Source: Paenibacillus profundus | GTDB taxonomy: Bacteria; Bacillota; Bacilli; Paenibacillales; Paenibacillaceae | NCBI RefSeq assembly: GCF_021369635.1 | Contig: NZ_JAJNBZ010000008.1 | Coordinates: 62,001-126,000 of the forward strand | DNA: 64,000 bases | Direction: 5' to 3' | Shown here: one piece after another, positions 26,688 to 34,545 of the stretch | Numbering within the stretch: position 1 is the first letter of the stretch | Layout of the letters: every line of letters begins with the position of its first letter | Made by a program: the position numbers and the translations under genes | Notes under the pieces: generated by a model | Databases searched by the model: none | Told to the model about the DNA's origin: nothing | What the model saw: the letters and a program-made list of their open reading frames with translations, nothing else

Positions 26688-27439
26688 CGGCACCGTATCG
26701 CTCTCAGATGACAAGCATCATCATTCCTACGCATAACCGTCTGGCGCTCCTGCGAGAGTGTGTTGAAGCGATTCAAGAACATACGGCCGTTCCTTATGAA
26801 ATCATAATCGTCGACAATGGTTCTACTGACGGAACAATAGATTTCTGCCTGCAACAGAGCCTGACTTTCGTCTCACTGCCGGACAATCGCGGCTTTCCTG
26901 CTGCGTGCAACAGAGGGCTTCAGATTGCTTCCGGAGAGCAACTGTTATTGTTGAATAATGACGTCGTAGTGTCTTATCGGTGGTTGGATAATCTGTTGGA
27001 TGCATTGTACGAGACGGATGTGATAGGGATCGTCGGTCCGACTACAAATTATGCTAGTGGAAAACAACAGGTCAGCTATCCATATGATGATATACAGCAA
27101 TTCCATCGATTAACCCGCTCGGTGAACGCGCCTGACCCGGCCAAGCGCCAGCGCGTGCAGCGAATTGTCGGCCTCTGCTTTTTGTTCAAGCGCCAGTTGC
27201 TGCATACCGTAGGACTATTTGATGAACGATTCAGCCCCGGCCATTACGAGGATGACGATTATTGCTATCGCGCTCGTCTGCAAGGCTACGAGTTGACGTT
27301 ATGCGGTGATGTTCTCGTGCATCATTACGGCAGCGCCAGCTTTCGCGATCACGGGGAACAAGCGTTGAAAGAGCTTATAGGACGCAATTATGACCGTTTT
27401 GTAGAAAAATGGAATCTGAATCCACATTTGTTCATGTAA
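26684..27439 (+). CDS. GT2-family glycosyltransferase (rhamnosyltransferase-like)
   Basis: The 251-residue protein has TSIIIPTHNRLALLRECVEA (about 10-29), IIIVDNGSTDGT (nucleotide-binding), NRGFPAACNRGL and LLLNNDVVV (metal-binding region, about 88-96), then a hydrophobic acceptor segment and HYEDDDYCYRARLQGYEL (catalytic-base region). This is the usual short GT2 form, similar to rhamnosyltransferases and to the GT2 domain of the gene at 30350. It overlaps the upstream gene by four bases and precedes rfbA by 13 bases. Confidence 0.85.
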   Translation: MTAPYRSQMTSIIIPTHNRLALLRECVEAIQEHTAVPYEIIIVDNGSTDGTIDFCLQQSLTFVSLPDNRGFPAACNRGLQIASGEQLLLLNNDVVVSYRWLDNLLDALYETDVIGIVGPTTNYASGKQQVSYPYDDIQQFHRLTRSVNAPDPAKRQRVQRIVGLCFLFKRQLLHTVGLFDERFSPGHYEDDDYCYRARLQGYELTLCGDVLVHHYGSASFRDHGEQALKELIGRNYDRFVEKWNLNPHLFM

Positions 27440-27452
27440 GGAGGGAGAAGGA

Positions 27453-28184
27453 TTGAAAGGAATCATTCTGGCGGGAGGCACTGGCACCCGTCTATATCCA
27501 TTGACTAAGCTAATTAACAAGCATCTGCTGCCAGTAGGGAAGCATCCAATGGTAAGCTACGGCATTGAACGTCTTCGCACGGCAGGCATCAAAGATATAT
27601 TTATGGTCATTGGCCGATCTTCTGCTGCATTATATACCGATTACTTCGGCAGCGGGAGAGCGCACGGCGTTCATGTAACTTATGCCATTCAGGAGGAAGC
27701 GGGAGGCATCGCGCAAGCTCTGTCTTTGGCAGAACCCTATCTTGCTCCAGGCGAGAAATTCGTCGTGCTGCTGGGAGATAATCTATTCCAAGACGACTTG
27801 ACTCCTTATGTGAAGGCATTCCACGAGCAGCCTCAAGGGGAAGCGCGCGTACTGTTGAAGCACGTCCACGATCCACGCCGGTATGGTGTTCCCGTATTTG
27901 ATGCTGCAGACAAGGAACGCATCAAGCGAATCGAAGAGAAGCCGAAGCATCCGCAATCCTCGTATTGCGTTACCGGGATATATATGTACGACACCGACGT
28001 GTTCAATCATATTCATTCGATTGTTCCGTCTGCGCGAGGAGAACTGGAAATTACGGACGTGAACAATTGTTATGCTCAAGCTGGCAAGCTTCAATATGAT
28101 ATTATGCAAAATTGGTGGATTGACGCCGGGACTTTTGAATCGCTGCATGAGGCGGCCATTCAACTTCGGGGGGTGCACCTGTGA
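27453..28184 (+). CDS. rfbA: Glucose-1-phosphate thymidylyltransferase, short SpsI-like form
   Basis: The 243-residue nucleotidyltransferase makes dTDP-glucose from glucose 1-phosphate and dTTP. It has the signature GGTGTRLYPLT (8-18), LLPVGK, LLGDNLF (metal site) and IEEKPKHP (donor-sugar loop), ending WWIDAGTFESL. It lacks the C-terminal allosteric extension of enteric RmlA and is closest in design to SpsI of the Bacillus spore-coat polysaccharide operon. TTG 27453 follows GGAGGGAGAAGGA. It overlaps rfbB by four bases. Confidence 0.88.
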   Translation: MKGIILAGGTGTRLYPLTKLINKHLLPVGKHPMVSYGIERLRTAGIKDIFMVIGRSSAALYTDYFGSGRAHGVHVTYAIQEEAGGIAQALSLAEPYLAPGEKFVVLLGDNLFQDDLTPYVKAFHEQPQGEARVLLKHVHDPRRYGVPVFDAADKERIKRIEEKPKHPQSSYCVTGIYMYDTDVFNHIHSIVPSARGELEITDVNNCYAQAGKLQYDIMQNWWIDAGTFESLHEAAIQLRGVHL

Positions 28185-29173
28185 GAAAGCTGCTTGTCAC
28201 TGGCGGGATGGGGTTTATCGGCAGCAACTTCATCCTGCACATGCTATCTCGCTATGATGATCTGCACATTACGAACATCGATGCGCTCACCTACGCTGGC
28301 AATCCAGATAATTTGTCAGACATCGCTCATTCGGACGCTTATCGCTTTGTTCGGGCAGATATAACGGATGCAGAGCAAGTGGGGCGTATATTTGCCGAGA
28401 ATCCGTTCGATGGAGTCGTTCATTTTGCTGCAGAATCTCATGTAGATCGCAGTATTGTCCATCCAGAGGCATTCGTGCGTGCCAACGTGCTGGGAACGTT
28501 CCACCTGCTAGAAGCGGCAAGACGCTATGAGACACCGAAATTCATACATGTATCGACAGATGAAGTGTATGGGACATTGGGAGATACCGGGTACTTTACG
28601 GAACAATCACCGCTCATGCCCAACAGCCCTTATTCGGCAAGCAAGGCAGGCTCTGATCTGTTAGCACGCTCCTACGCACAAACCTACGGATTGCCGGTCA
28701 TCATTACCCGCTGCTCGAACAACTACGGACCAAGACAGTTCCCCGAGAAATTGATCCCCACTATCATATTGCGCGCGCTTCATGACGAACCGATTCCGAT
28801 ATACGGTGACGGTACTCATGTGCGGGATTGGCTATACGTGATGGATCATTGTGCAGCGATAGATGCGGCATTAAGGCGAGGGATAGCGGGTGAAGTGTAC
28901 AACATTGGCGGACATCATGAACGCACCAACCTCGAGGTGACGCGCATGGTGCTGCAGGAGTTGAGGAAGCCTGAGTCCTTGATTACGTTCGTGGCGGACC
29001 GATTAGGTCATGATAAACGGTACGCCATTGACCCGGCGAAGACGGAACGAGAACTTGGCTGGCGTCCAGGCAAGGAGTTAGAGCAGGGAATGAAGGAAAC
29101 GATTATGTGGTATGTAACGAATCGGAGCTGGTGGGAACGCGTCCGTTCCGGCGCTTACCTCGAGGGACGCTGA
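28181..29173 (+). CDS. rfbB: dTDP-glucose 4,6-dehydratase (SpsJ/RmlB type)
   Basis: The 330-residue SDR enzyme converts dTDP-glucose to dTDP-4-keto-6-deoxyglucose. Seen are the NAD-binding TGGMGFIGSNF (7-17), HFAAESHVDRSI (about 83-94), STDEVYG (catalytic Thr-Asp-Glu) and YSASKAGSD (Tyr/Lys pair), plus NNYGPRQFPEKLIP. GTG 28181 overlaps the rfbA stop. RmlC and a clear dTDP-sugar RmlD are absent from the window, so the product may be used as another deoxy sugar or completed elsewhere. Confidence 0.92.
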   Translation: MRKLLVTGGMGFIGSNFILHMLSRYDDLHITNIDALTYAGNPDNLSDIAHSDAYRFVRADITDAEQVGRIFAENPFDGVVHFAAESHVDRSIVHPEAFVRANVLGTFHLLEAARRYETPKFIHVSTDEVYGTLGDTGYFTEQSPLMPNSPYSASKAGSDLLARSYAQTYGLPVIITRCSNNYGPRQFPEKLIPTIILRALHDEPIPIYGDGTHVRDWLYVMDHCAAIDAALRRGIAGEVYNIGGHHERTNLEVTRMVLQELRKPESLITFVADRLGHDKRYAIDPAKTERELGWRPGKELEQGMKETIMWYVTNRSWWERVRSGAYLEGR

Positions 29174-29234
29174 ACCGGCATCTTTGGCCGAACGGCACCG
29201 TAAGGGCCATGAGGATGAAAAGGACGGTGAACGC

Positions 29235-30305
29235 ATGTCAACGACAACGACGCGGAAGGCGCAGATTGTGCCGGCCCCTCCTGCTCTGCCTGCGAAGCGT
29301 CGCAACAAATCGGCAGCTGCATTACGCTTCAAACGCAGAACATTGCCAGAACGTCTGAGCACGCGGCGAAAGAAACAGTTAAGCAAACGGGGGAAAAAGT
29401 GGATGCGGAAAAAGCAGCCGCGTCCGGTTATTGAAGCTCCGTCTGAGCCTCCTGCGCCAACTATTGATGTGGAAGCGGTGAAGCGGACCTCCTATGAAGA
29501 TGGATTCCGCAAAGGTAAATATGAAGGCGGTGAAGCTTTTCTAGCCCGCCTTATTCCCGAAGATATGATACTTCCGGACATTCCGGTAGAGCACGTCATT
29601 GCACTCGGATTCGAACAAGTCAGGCATTTGCTGCAGCCGCTCATCGCTCCGTTAACCGTGTATGTCGAAATGCAGCAAGCGCTTGAGCAGCGAGCTCCAT
29701 TATCGGTCGTTCGGTTGGGGGACGGTGAATTGCTCGCTCTGGCGCACGATAAAGTGCTGTCGTCTAATTTGGTGCGTAAAGAAGCACCCTTTTTAGGGTA
29801 TGCCGGGATAGATGTCCCTGACCATGAGTACCGTGAGCAATTGGCTGAATCGGTACGGAAAGCCACCTTCGTCGGCGTGCCAACCTCCCGCATGCCTAAT
29901 TTCCAGGGACTGCTTTATCCAACCTTGCGCGCTTACGGAATGCAAACCCGTCAAATGCGTCTTACTTACTCCATAGTGAACTATTTGTTGGCGCAGCAAG
30001 GGCACTTGCTTCAACTGATGCAAGGACGCAGGGTGCTCATTGTCGGGAATACAGGGCCGGAATTGGCGGAGGTGCTGAGCCAGCGCGGCATAGCTGTTGC
30101 CGGGGTCATTACACCGGTCATGGGAGTTCGTGATGTTCCTCGCATCTTGCGTGAGGTGTCACGGCATGACTATGATTTGGCACTTATTGCTGCAGGCATT
30201 CCTGCCGTTATCTTATCGCAGCGCATTGCCGAGCAGTTCGGTAAAGTGGCACTCGATTTTGGCCATCTGGCCAATAAAATTGCCCGCGGCGAGGCTTCTT
30301 TGTAA
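29235..30305 (+). CDS. GT-D fold (DUF1792-like) glycosyltransferase with basic Gly-ladder tag
   Basis: The 356-residue protein starts at ATG 29235 after AAGGACGGTGA. Residues 20-70 are strongly basic (RFKRRTLPERLSTRRKKQLS). Then comes the ladder SYEDGFRKGKYEGGEAF (about 91-107). The C-terminal two-thirds is a GT-D type domain: LSVVRLGDGELLALA (about 157-171, with the DGE motif of this class), VPTSRMP, VLIVGNTGPELAEVL and LALIAAGIPAVIL. GT-D enzymes transfer glucose in serine-rich repeat protein glycosylation, so protein glycosylation is possible; the giant repeat protein would be an obvious acceptor. That link is inference. Confidence 0.72.
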   Translation: MSTTTTRKAQIVPAPPALPAKRRNKSAAALRFKRRTLPERLSTRRKKQLSKRGKKWMRKKQPRPVIEAPSEPPAPTIDVEAVKRTSYEDGFRKGKYEGGEAFLARLIPEDMILPDIPVEHVIALGFEQVRHLLQPLIAPLTVYVEMQQALEQRAPLSVVRLGDGELLALAHDKVLSSNLVRKEAPFLGYAGIDVPDHEYREQLAESVRKATFVGVPTSRMPNFQGLLYPTLRAYGMQTRQMRLTYSIVNYLLAQQGHLLQLMQGRRVLIVGNTGPELAEVLSQRGIAVAGVITPVMGVRDVPRILREVSRHDYDLALIAAGIPAVILSQRIAEQFGKVALDFGHLANKIARGEASL

Positions 30306-30349
30306 TTTCAGCCGACACGAGGATAACACAGCTAAGGAGGTGAGGCCTT

Positions 30350-31720
30350 ATGGCCCGTAAACGGAGATCTGTACGCAAGCTGAAACTGCGCCGGCAGCGT
30401 TCTGAATCGTTTCCGCAGCCAATGTCTGAACAACAAACCAAGTACGAACGGCATGAACAAGGGTATTCGGTTGGGTATGCAGAAGGCCTGCGTGCCGGTC
30501 AAGAGCAGTACGGTGTTCCTTTTGAGGGCACGAGCATCGTCATTCCGACTTTTAATAAGGCGGATCTGTTGGAGCAGTGTATAGCGAGCATTCAAAAGCA
30601 TACGAAAGTTCCGTATGAAATTATCGTAGTCGATAATGCTTCGACGGATTCCACCCCTCAATATTTGTATCGGCATATTAGTCAACTCCGGTTTCACATC
30701 CATGAAATCAATCGCGGATTTTCTGGGGCAATCAATACCGGATTGATGATGGCGAAGGGCCGCACGATATGTTTGCTTAACAACGATATTCTGGTGACCC
30801 CGAATTGGTTATCCAATCTGCTGAACTGTTTGGATAGCGACGCTAGTATTGGAATGGTCGGTCCGGTTACGAACTATATTAGCGGTGATCAGCAAATCCC
30901 GGTTCCGTATGAAAAGATAGAAGATATGTACGCTTTTGCGGCGAAGCATAACGTCCCCAATGCTGGGAAATGGCAGCGCATCGATCGCCTTGTCGGCTTC
31001 TGTCTCTTGTTCCGGCGCGAATTGTTCGAGGCAACGGGGTATTTCGATGAAGGCTTCGAAATCGGTAATTTCGAAGATGAAGATTATATCATTCGCGTCC
31101 GATTAAACAGGCGCAAGCTGATGATTGCCCGCGATACGTTCATTCATCATTTCGGCAGTGCCAGCATGAAGGCGTTAGGGGATAAGTTCCAAGAGGTAAA
31201 CAATCGGAATGCAGCCTTCTTCAGCAAGAAGTGGGGCAATCCATACGATTGGATTCATCGGGTACGTGAGCGGAACAACGGTGCTCCGGCTGAGCGAAAT
31301 CATGCTTATTATCCGACGCACGTCGCGGTCACCGGATTGACGGAGACGCTGTATTGGATCGAGCATGGAACCAAATACCCAATCCAGGGCAAGCTGAATA
31401 TTCCCGTCGTCAAAGTATCCCAGCTCGATTTGCGGGGATGGGCTACCGGTCCGGTTATGAATGCGGCCACGGTCATTCACAAATGGAACGAGCGATCAGC
31501 TGCGGACGGAACGATACCGGACGGGGGCGTGTTTACGACTGAAACGGGGAGATGGTACCAACGTCAAGGGGATTCGTACCGGGAGTTGATGAGCGAGCAT
31601 GCGGTTGCTCGCTGGCAGCTTAATGGGAAAATGACCGTTCGAACGGAGAAGGAACGGCAATCTTTACAAGAAGGGCTGCCCATTATGGCGGCTCCCGTCA
31701 TCCAAGCGTACCATTTGTAA
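30350..31720 (+). CDS. GT2-family glycosyltransferase with basic Gly-ladder tag and C-terminal extension
   Basis: The 456-residue protein starts at ATG 30350 after AAGGAGGTGA. Residues 1-23 are basic (MARKRRSVRKLKLRRQRSES) and 35-53 form the ladder HEQGYSVGYAEGLRAGQEQY. The GT-A domain runs from about 60 to 300: TSIVIPTFNKADLLEQCIAS, VVDNASTDSTPQY, CLLNNDILVTP (metal region) and GNFEDEDYIIRVRL (base). The final 130 residues, with WIEHGTKYPIQGKLNIP and WATGPVMNAATV, match no family I recognise. The catalytic domain is most like that of the gene at 26684. Confidence 0.8.
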   Translation: MARKRRSVRKLKLRRQRSESFPQPMSEQQTKYERHEQGYSVGYAEGLRAGQEQYGVPFEGTSIVIPTFNKADLLEQCIASIQKHTKVPYEIIVVDNASTDSTPQYLYRHISQLRFHIHEINRGFSGAINTGLMMAKGRTICLLNNDILVTPNWLSNLLNCLDSDASIGMVGPVTNYISGDQQIPVPYEKIEDMYAFAAKHNVPNAGKWQRIDRLVGFCLLFRRELFEATGYFDEGFEIGNFEDEDYIIRVRLNRRKLMIARDTFIHHFGSASMKALGDKFQEVNNRNAAFFSKKWGNPYDWIHRVRERNNGAPAERNHAYYPTHVAVTGLTETLYWIEHGTKYPIQGKLNIPVVKVSQLDLRGWATGPVMNAATVIHKWNERSAADGTIPDGGVFTTETGRWYQRQGDSYRELMSEHAVARWQLNGKMTVRTEKERQSLQEGLPIMAAPVIQAYHL

Positions 31721-31730
31721 TCGTTGGAGT

Positions 31731-31768
31731 ATGCGTAAAGAGCCGTACGCATGCTCTTCTTTTTTATT
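31731..31768 (+). terminator. Terminator after the tagged GT2 gene
   Basis: ATGCGTA pairs with TACGCAT (31731-31752), followed by GCTCTTCTTTTTTATT. An AGAGC/GCTCT alternative stem overlaps it. Confidence 0.6.
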
Positions 31769-31802
31769 CGATTAGTGCGCGTTTTGGGCGATTGGCCCGT
31801 TT

Positions 31803-31829
31803 ACGTCTCCTTAGGCGTAGCATATGTTG
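31803..31829 (+). promoter_or_regulatory. Sigma-K-like promoter before the small helical-protein genes
   Basis: AC at 31803-31804, 16 bases, then CATATGTTG at 31821. It is one base off CATAnnnTA. It lies 70 bases before the start at 31899. Confidence 0.3.
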
Positions 31830-31898
31830 TAGAAGGTAATGGCTGAATACGTCCGCAGGCTGCCGGCCATTCGTGTATCGGATTTGGGAGGTAAGACC

Positions 31899-32186
31899 AT
31901 GCAACATATCGTTAGTGAAATTATCGTGCACATATCGAATTCACAGCAGCATATGGCTCGAGTATTGGATGCTAAGCGTCAAGTCGCGGTCCGCATGGCT
32001 CAAATCATTCACGCACTGCCGGATGTCCATCCTGAATTTGAGGGCATTAGTGGTCTGAAGGAGCAATCGGCCACTGTGACCAAGAACATTGTTGCTTATT
32101 TGAACGGTTTAGCGGAGCTGGAAGAAGCGATGGCAGAACAATTGCAGCACATTATGAAAGAATTGAACGATGATTCTGAGGAATAA
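31899..32186 (+). CDS. Small all-helical protein, first of three related genes
   Basis: The 95-residue protein starts at ATG 31899, seven bases after GGGAGGT; upstream in-frame codons lack a site. It looks like two long amphipathic helices (MQHIVSEIIVHISNSQQHMA and AYLNGLAELEEAMAEQLQHI) with an acidic end. I recognise no family. The next two gene products share the opening pattern: a run of helix with a Met-Leu-x-Ala-Lys or similar step, about 100 residues long. No Cys or catalytic signature is present. It may be a structural or adaptor subunit in the sporulation island. Confidence 0.7.
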   Translation: MQHIVSEIIVHISNSQQHMARVLDAKRQVAVRMAQIIHALPDVHPEFEGISGLKEQSATVTKNIVAYLNGLAELEEAMAEQLQHIMKELNDDSEE

Positions 32187-32213
32187 AGCACAGTGTAAGG
32201 AGGATGGTGTCAG

Positions 32214-32558
32214 GTGAGCAGAGAGCGGTCCTACCATTTAATACTTGACGCTATGGCAAAAATGCAGTGGAACGTGTCCATGATACTTGAAGCGAAAGCG
32301 CTGGAAGCCGAAAAAACGCGTAATTGGTTATTGAACCATTTGACGGATAGCGCCTTTGTCACTCATAAAGATCAATTGAGTGATCCCTTGGAAGTTCACG
32401 AGCAAATCATAGAGGTCATCGACGGCTTGACGAAATTACAGCTCAGTCTCTCAAACAACATGAAGGCGGTGCTGGATCGCGGTAGCTCGGGTGGATTCGG
32501 AGACGGTACTGCGGACGGATCTTTCAGTGGAGAATTTGATTTGGGAGATAAGTTGTAA
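32214..32558 (+). CDS. Small helical protein, second related gene, Gly/Asp-rich tail
   Basis: The 114-residue protein starts at GTG 32214 after AAGGAGG. It has the same helical opening as its neighbours (HLILDAMAKMQWNVSMILEA) and a second helix ending LTKLQLSLSNNMKAVL, then a flexible tail rich in Gly, Asp, Phe and Ser (about 92-114). The stop TAA at 32556-32558 shares bases with the next start. The family is unknown. Length, layout and gene order point to tandem duplication followed by divergence. Confidence 0.68.
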   Translation: MSRERSYHLILDAMAKMQWNVSMILEAKALEAEKTRNWLLNHLTDSAFVTHKDQLSDPLEVHEQIIEVIDGLTKLQLSLSNNMKAVLDRGSSGGFGDGTADGSFSGEFDLGDKL

Positions 32559-33019
32559 TGATGCACAGGGAGCAGGAGCAGCGGGCAAGAATCGATATGA
32601 TTCAAGCTATTGTGCGCAGTCAAACGGCTTTAGCTCGCATGTTGGAGCAAGTTGCGGATGTTGCGGATCATTCCGAGGCATCTGCAAAGCGAATAAAAGA
32701 CAATATCCGCCTATTATCCGATTATCAGCTTAGCTTGTGCGGAATGATTACGGGTTGGCGTTCGCGCCAGCTAACCTTAGGAACTCCTACATCGCCATGG
32801 TTGCATCCAGCTTGTAAGCTGCAGCGCATCTTAACCCGAGGAGCACAGGAGGATGAATCTATTGAGAAAGGTCAAACGAGTACGACGGACCCGGATCGCG
32901 GGCAGACGTCGGAAGGCAACACTTCGAGCAGGAAGAGCATTGCGGCGGGGCGGAAAAAGCCGGCTGCTCTCGCGGCGGTCGCGTCTTCGCCGGACGCTGC
33001 GCTCCCAGCGGCGCCATAA
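32558..33019 (+). CDS. Small helical protein, third related gene, overlapping the Arg-rich gene
   Basis: The 153-codon frame starts at ATG 32558. Residues 1-66 are helical like the two upstream proteins (IDMIQAIVRSQTALARMLEQ). After about residue 95 the frame runs 158 bases into the separately encoded Arg-rich gene, giving a low-complexity Ser/Ala/Pro tail (to 33019). Such a long out-of-frame overlap is unusual. Either the tail is real overprinted sequence, or a lost stop or indel extended a protein that once ended near residue 95. The helical part is more credible than the tail. Confidence 0.55.
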   Translation: MMHREQEQRARIDMIQAIVRSQTALARMLEQVADVADHSEASAKRIKDNIRLLSDYQLSLCGMITGWRSRQLTLGTPTSPWLHPACKLQRILTRGAQEDESIEKGQTSTTDPDRGQTSEGNTSSRKSIAAGRKKPAALAAVASSPDAALPAAP

Positions 33020-33179
33020 GAAGCTTACGGCCCGCCGCAGAAGAGGATTGCCCAAATCCGAAGCCTCCAATGGGGCGTATAACCAAGGATTTAACGAGAC
33101 GTATAATGATGGATTCAATGCTGGATTTGCCAAAGGATTTGAAGATGGGCATCAGATGGCATATTCCGGTCAAGCATAA
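32862..33179 (+). CDS. Arg-rich protein with aromatic-Gly ladder, stand-alone tag
   Basis: This 105-residue protein is essentially the tag found on neighbouring enzymes, without an enzyme. Residues 1-65 are about half Arg/Lys (KVKRVRRTRIAGRRRK, TARRRRGLPK), and residues about 70-98 repeat aromatic-x-x-Gly or aromatic-x-x-x (AYNQGFNETYNDGFNAGF, AKGFEDGHQMAY). The likely start is TTG 32862, nine bases after AGGAGG; ATG 32853 lies too close to that site. It could condense acidic polymer or glycan, or act as an assembly hub. No known family is recognised. Confidence 0.65.
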   Translation: MRKVKRVRRTRIAGRRRKATLRAGRALRRGGKSRLLSRRSRLRRTLRSQRRHKKLTARRRRGLPKSEASNGAYNQGFNETYNDGFNAGFAKGFEDGHQMAYSGQA

Positions 33180-33208
33180 TTATATGAGGCTGTTTAAACA
33201 CGAAGCAT

Positions 33209-33258
33209 AGGCAGTCTGACGCTTGCGTTCTTTTCGCGGGTTGTCGGTCTGCCTTTTT
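33209..33258 (+). terminator. Terminator after the Arg-rich gene
   Basis: AGGCAG at 33209 pairs with CTGCCT at 33249, supported by TGAC/GTCG bases inside, and is followed by five T. The rest of the gap to 33418 shows no clear element. Confidence 0.55.
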
Positions 33259-33418
33259 GTTGCTCCATCATCATGAAATGGGGTTGGGTAACCGCCTTTT
33301 TTGAATCATAAGGATAAGCGTCCATGATGCATTTGCCGGGGCGGCATATGATGAAGCGTGTTAAAAACAATTTCATGGCGTTCTGTGCCGCTTGCGCCAG
33401 AAGCAGGGTGAACGAAGC

Positions 33419-34516
33419 ATGAGAAAAGATCGCAATACCAAAAGGACGGGAATCAAGACGAATGCCTTTCGGAGCGGGTATTCAGAAGGGTATCGAATGG
33501 GGTTATGCGAAGCAACGGTTCAGCGTACGCCTAAGCCGCAGCTGTCTTCTTTCGATTTGCGAGTCCTTTACGTACCGCAAGGATTTGACGCAATTGACCG
33601 AGGCGTATGCGAGGCGTTAACGAAGCTTACTCGAGAATGCGCACAGGTGGAGCCCGCTCAGATGGCGGAAGCAGCAGAGAGGATGAAGCCTGATCTCGTA
33701 CTTGTGATGAACGGCTTGCACGTGTATCCCCCGGAACATCTTGAGCATATTGGGCGGCTTCGCCAGATGGGGATGAAGACGGCAGTTTGGTTTGTGGATG
33801 ACCCTTACTTTTCAGAAGATACGGCTGCTGCCGCTCCTTACTACGATTTCATCTTTACCCATGAGCGAAGCGGCGTTTCGTTTTATAAGCAGTTAGGATG
33901 CAATCGTGTGTTTCATCTCCCGCTTGGAGCGGGGATCTCCACCTTTCGTCCCTTGCGTGCCGAACCTGCTTATACGCACGATATTTGCTTTATCGGCAGT
34001 GCATTCTGGAATCGCGTGAACCTATTCGACCATATGGCGTCCTTTCTTGCTGACAAGAAGGTAATCATTGCGGGCGGACATTGGGAGCGATTAAGCCGGT
34101 ATGCGGTTCTCCGTCCGCATATTCGTCAAGGCTGGGTACCGATTGAAGAAACGGCAACGTACTATAACGGCGCTAAAATCGTTATTAATGTACACCGGCC
34201 TGTCGAGCATGGTTCAGACAACCGCAACAGCCATCAGTTAGGCGGGGAGTCCATAAACCCGAGAACCTACGAAATATCGGCTTGCGGTACGCTGCAAATG
34301 ACCGATGTGCGCAGTGAGCTTGCAGAAATGTATACGCCGGGCGTGGATATAGAGACCTTCAACTGTCCCGAGGAGCTCATGAGCAAGATTGATTACTATT
34401 TGCAGCATGAAACGATCCGGCAGCGAGTCGCAGTGCAAGGATTGCACACGACATTGCTTAAGCATACGTTCGAGCATCGCGTACAACGGCTGCTGGAAAC
34501 ATTCGTTAGCTCTTAA
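33419..34516 (+). CDS. CgeB-like glycosyltransferase with Gly-ladder tag, copy 1
   Basis: The 365-residue protein starts at ATG 33419 after AGGGTGA. Residues 1-31 are the tag (MRKDRNTKRTGIKTNAF then RSGYSEGYRMGLCEA). The rest matches the CgeB/DUF3880 plus GT-B group annotated as spore maturation proteins: VLYVPQGFD, AVWFVDDPYFSEDT (about 127-140), FLPLG-type step HLPLGAGISTF, ICFIGSAFWNRV, KIVINVHR and PRTYEISACGTLQMTDVR. In Bacillus, cge genes are expressed late under sigma-K/GerE and shape the outermost spore glycan layer. It is paralogous to the next gene. Confidence 0.82.
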   Translation: MRKDRNTKRTGIKTNAFRSGYSEGYRMGLCEATVQRTPKPQLSSFDLRVLYVPQGFDAIDRGVCEALTKLTRECAQVEPAQMAEAAERMKPDLVLVMNGLHVYPPEHLEHIGRLRQMGMKTAVWFVDDPYFSEDTAAAAPYYDFIFTHERSGVSFYKQLGCNRVFHLPLGAGISTFRPLRAEPAYTHDICFIGSAFWNRVNLFDHMASFLADKKVIIAGGHWERLSRYAVLRPHIRQGWVPIEETATYYNGAKIVINVHRPVEHGSDNRNSHQLGGESINPRTYEISACGTLQMTDVRSELAEMYTPGVDIETFNCPEELMSKIDYYLQHETIRQRVAVQGLHTTLLKHTFEHRVQRLLETFVSS

Positions 34517-34545
34517 AACCACTGATGACCAAAAGGAGAGATCTC

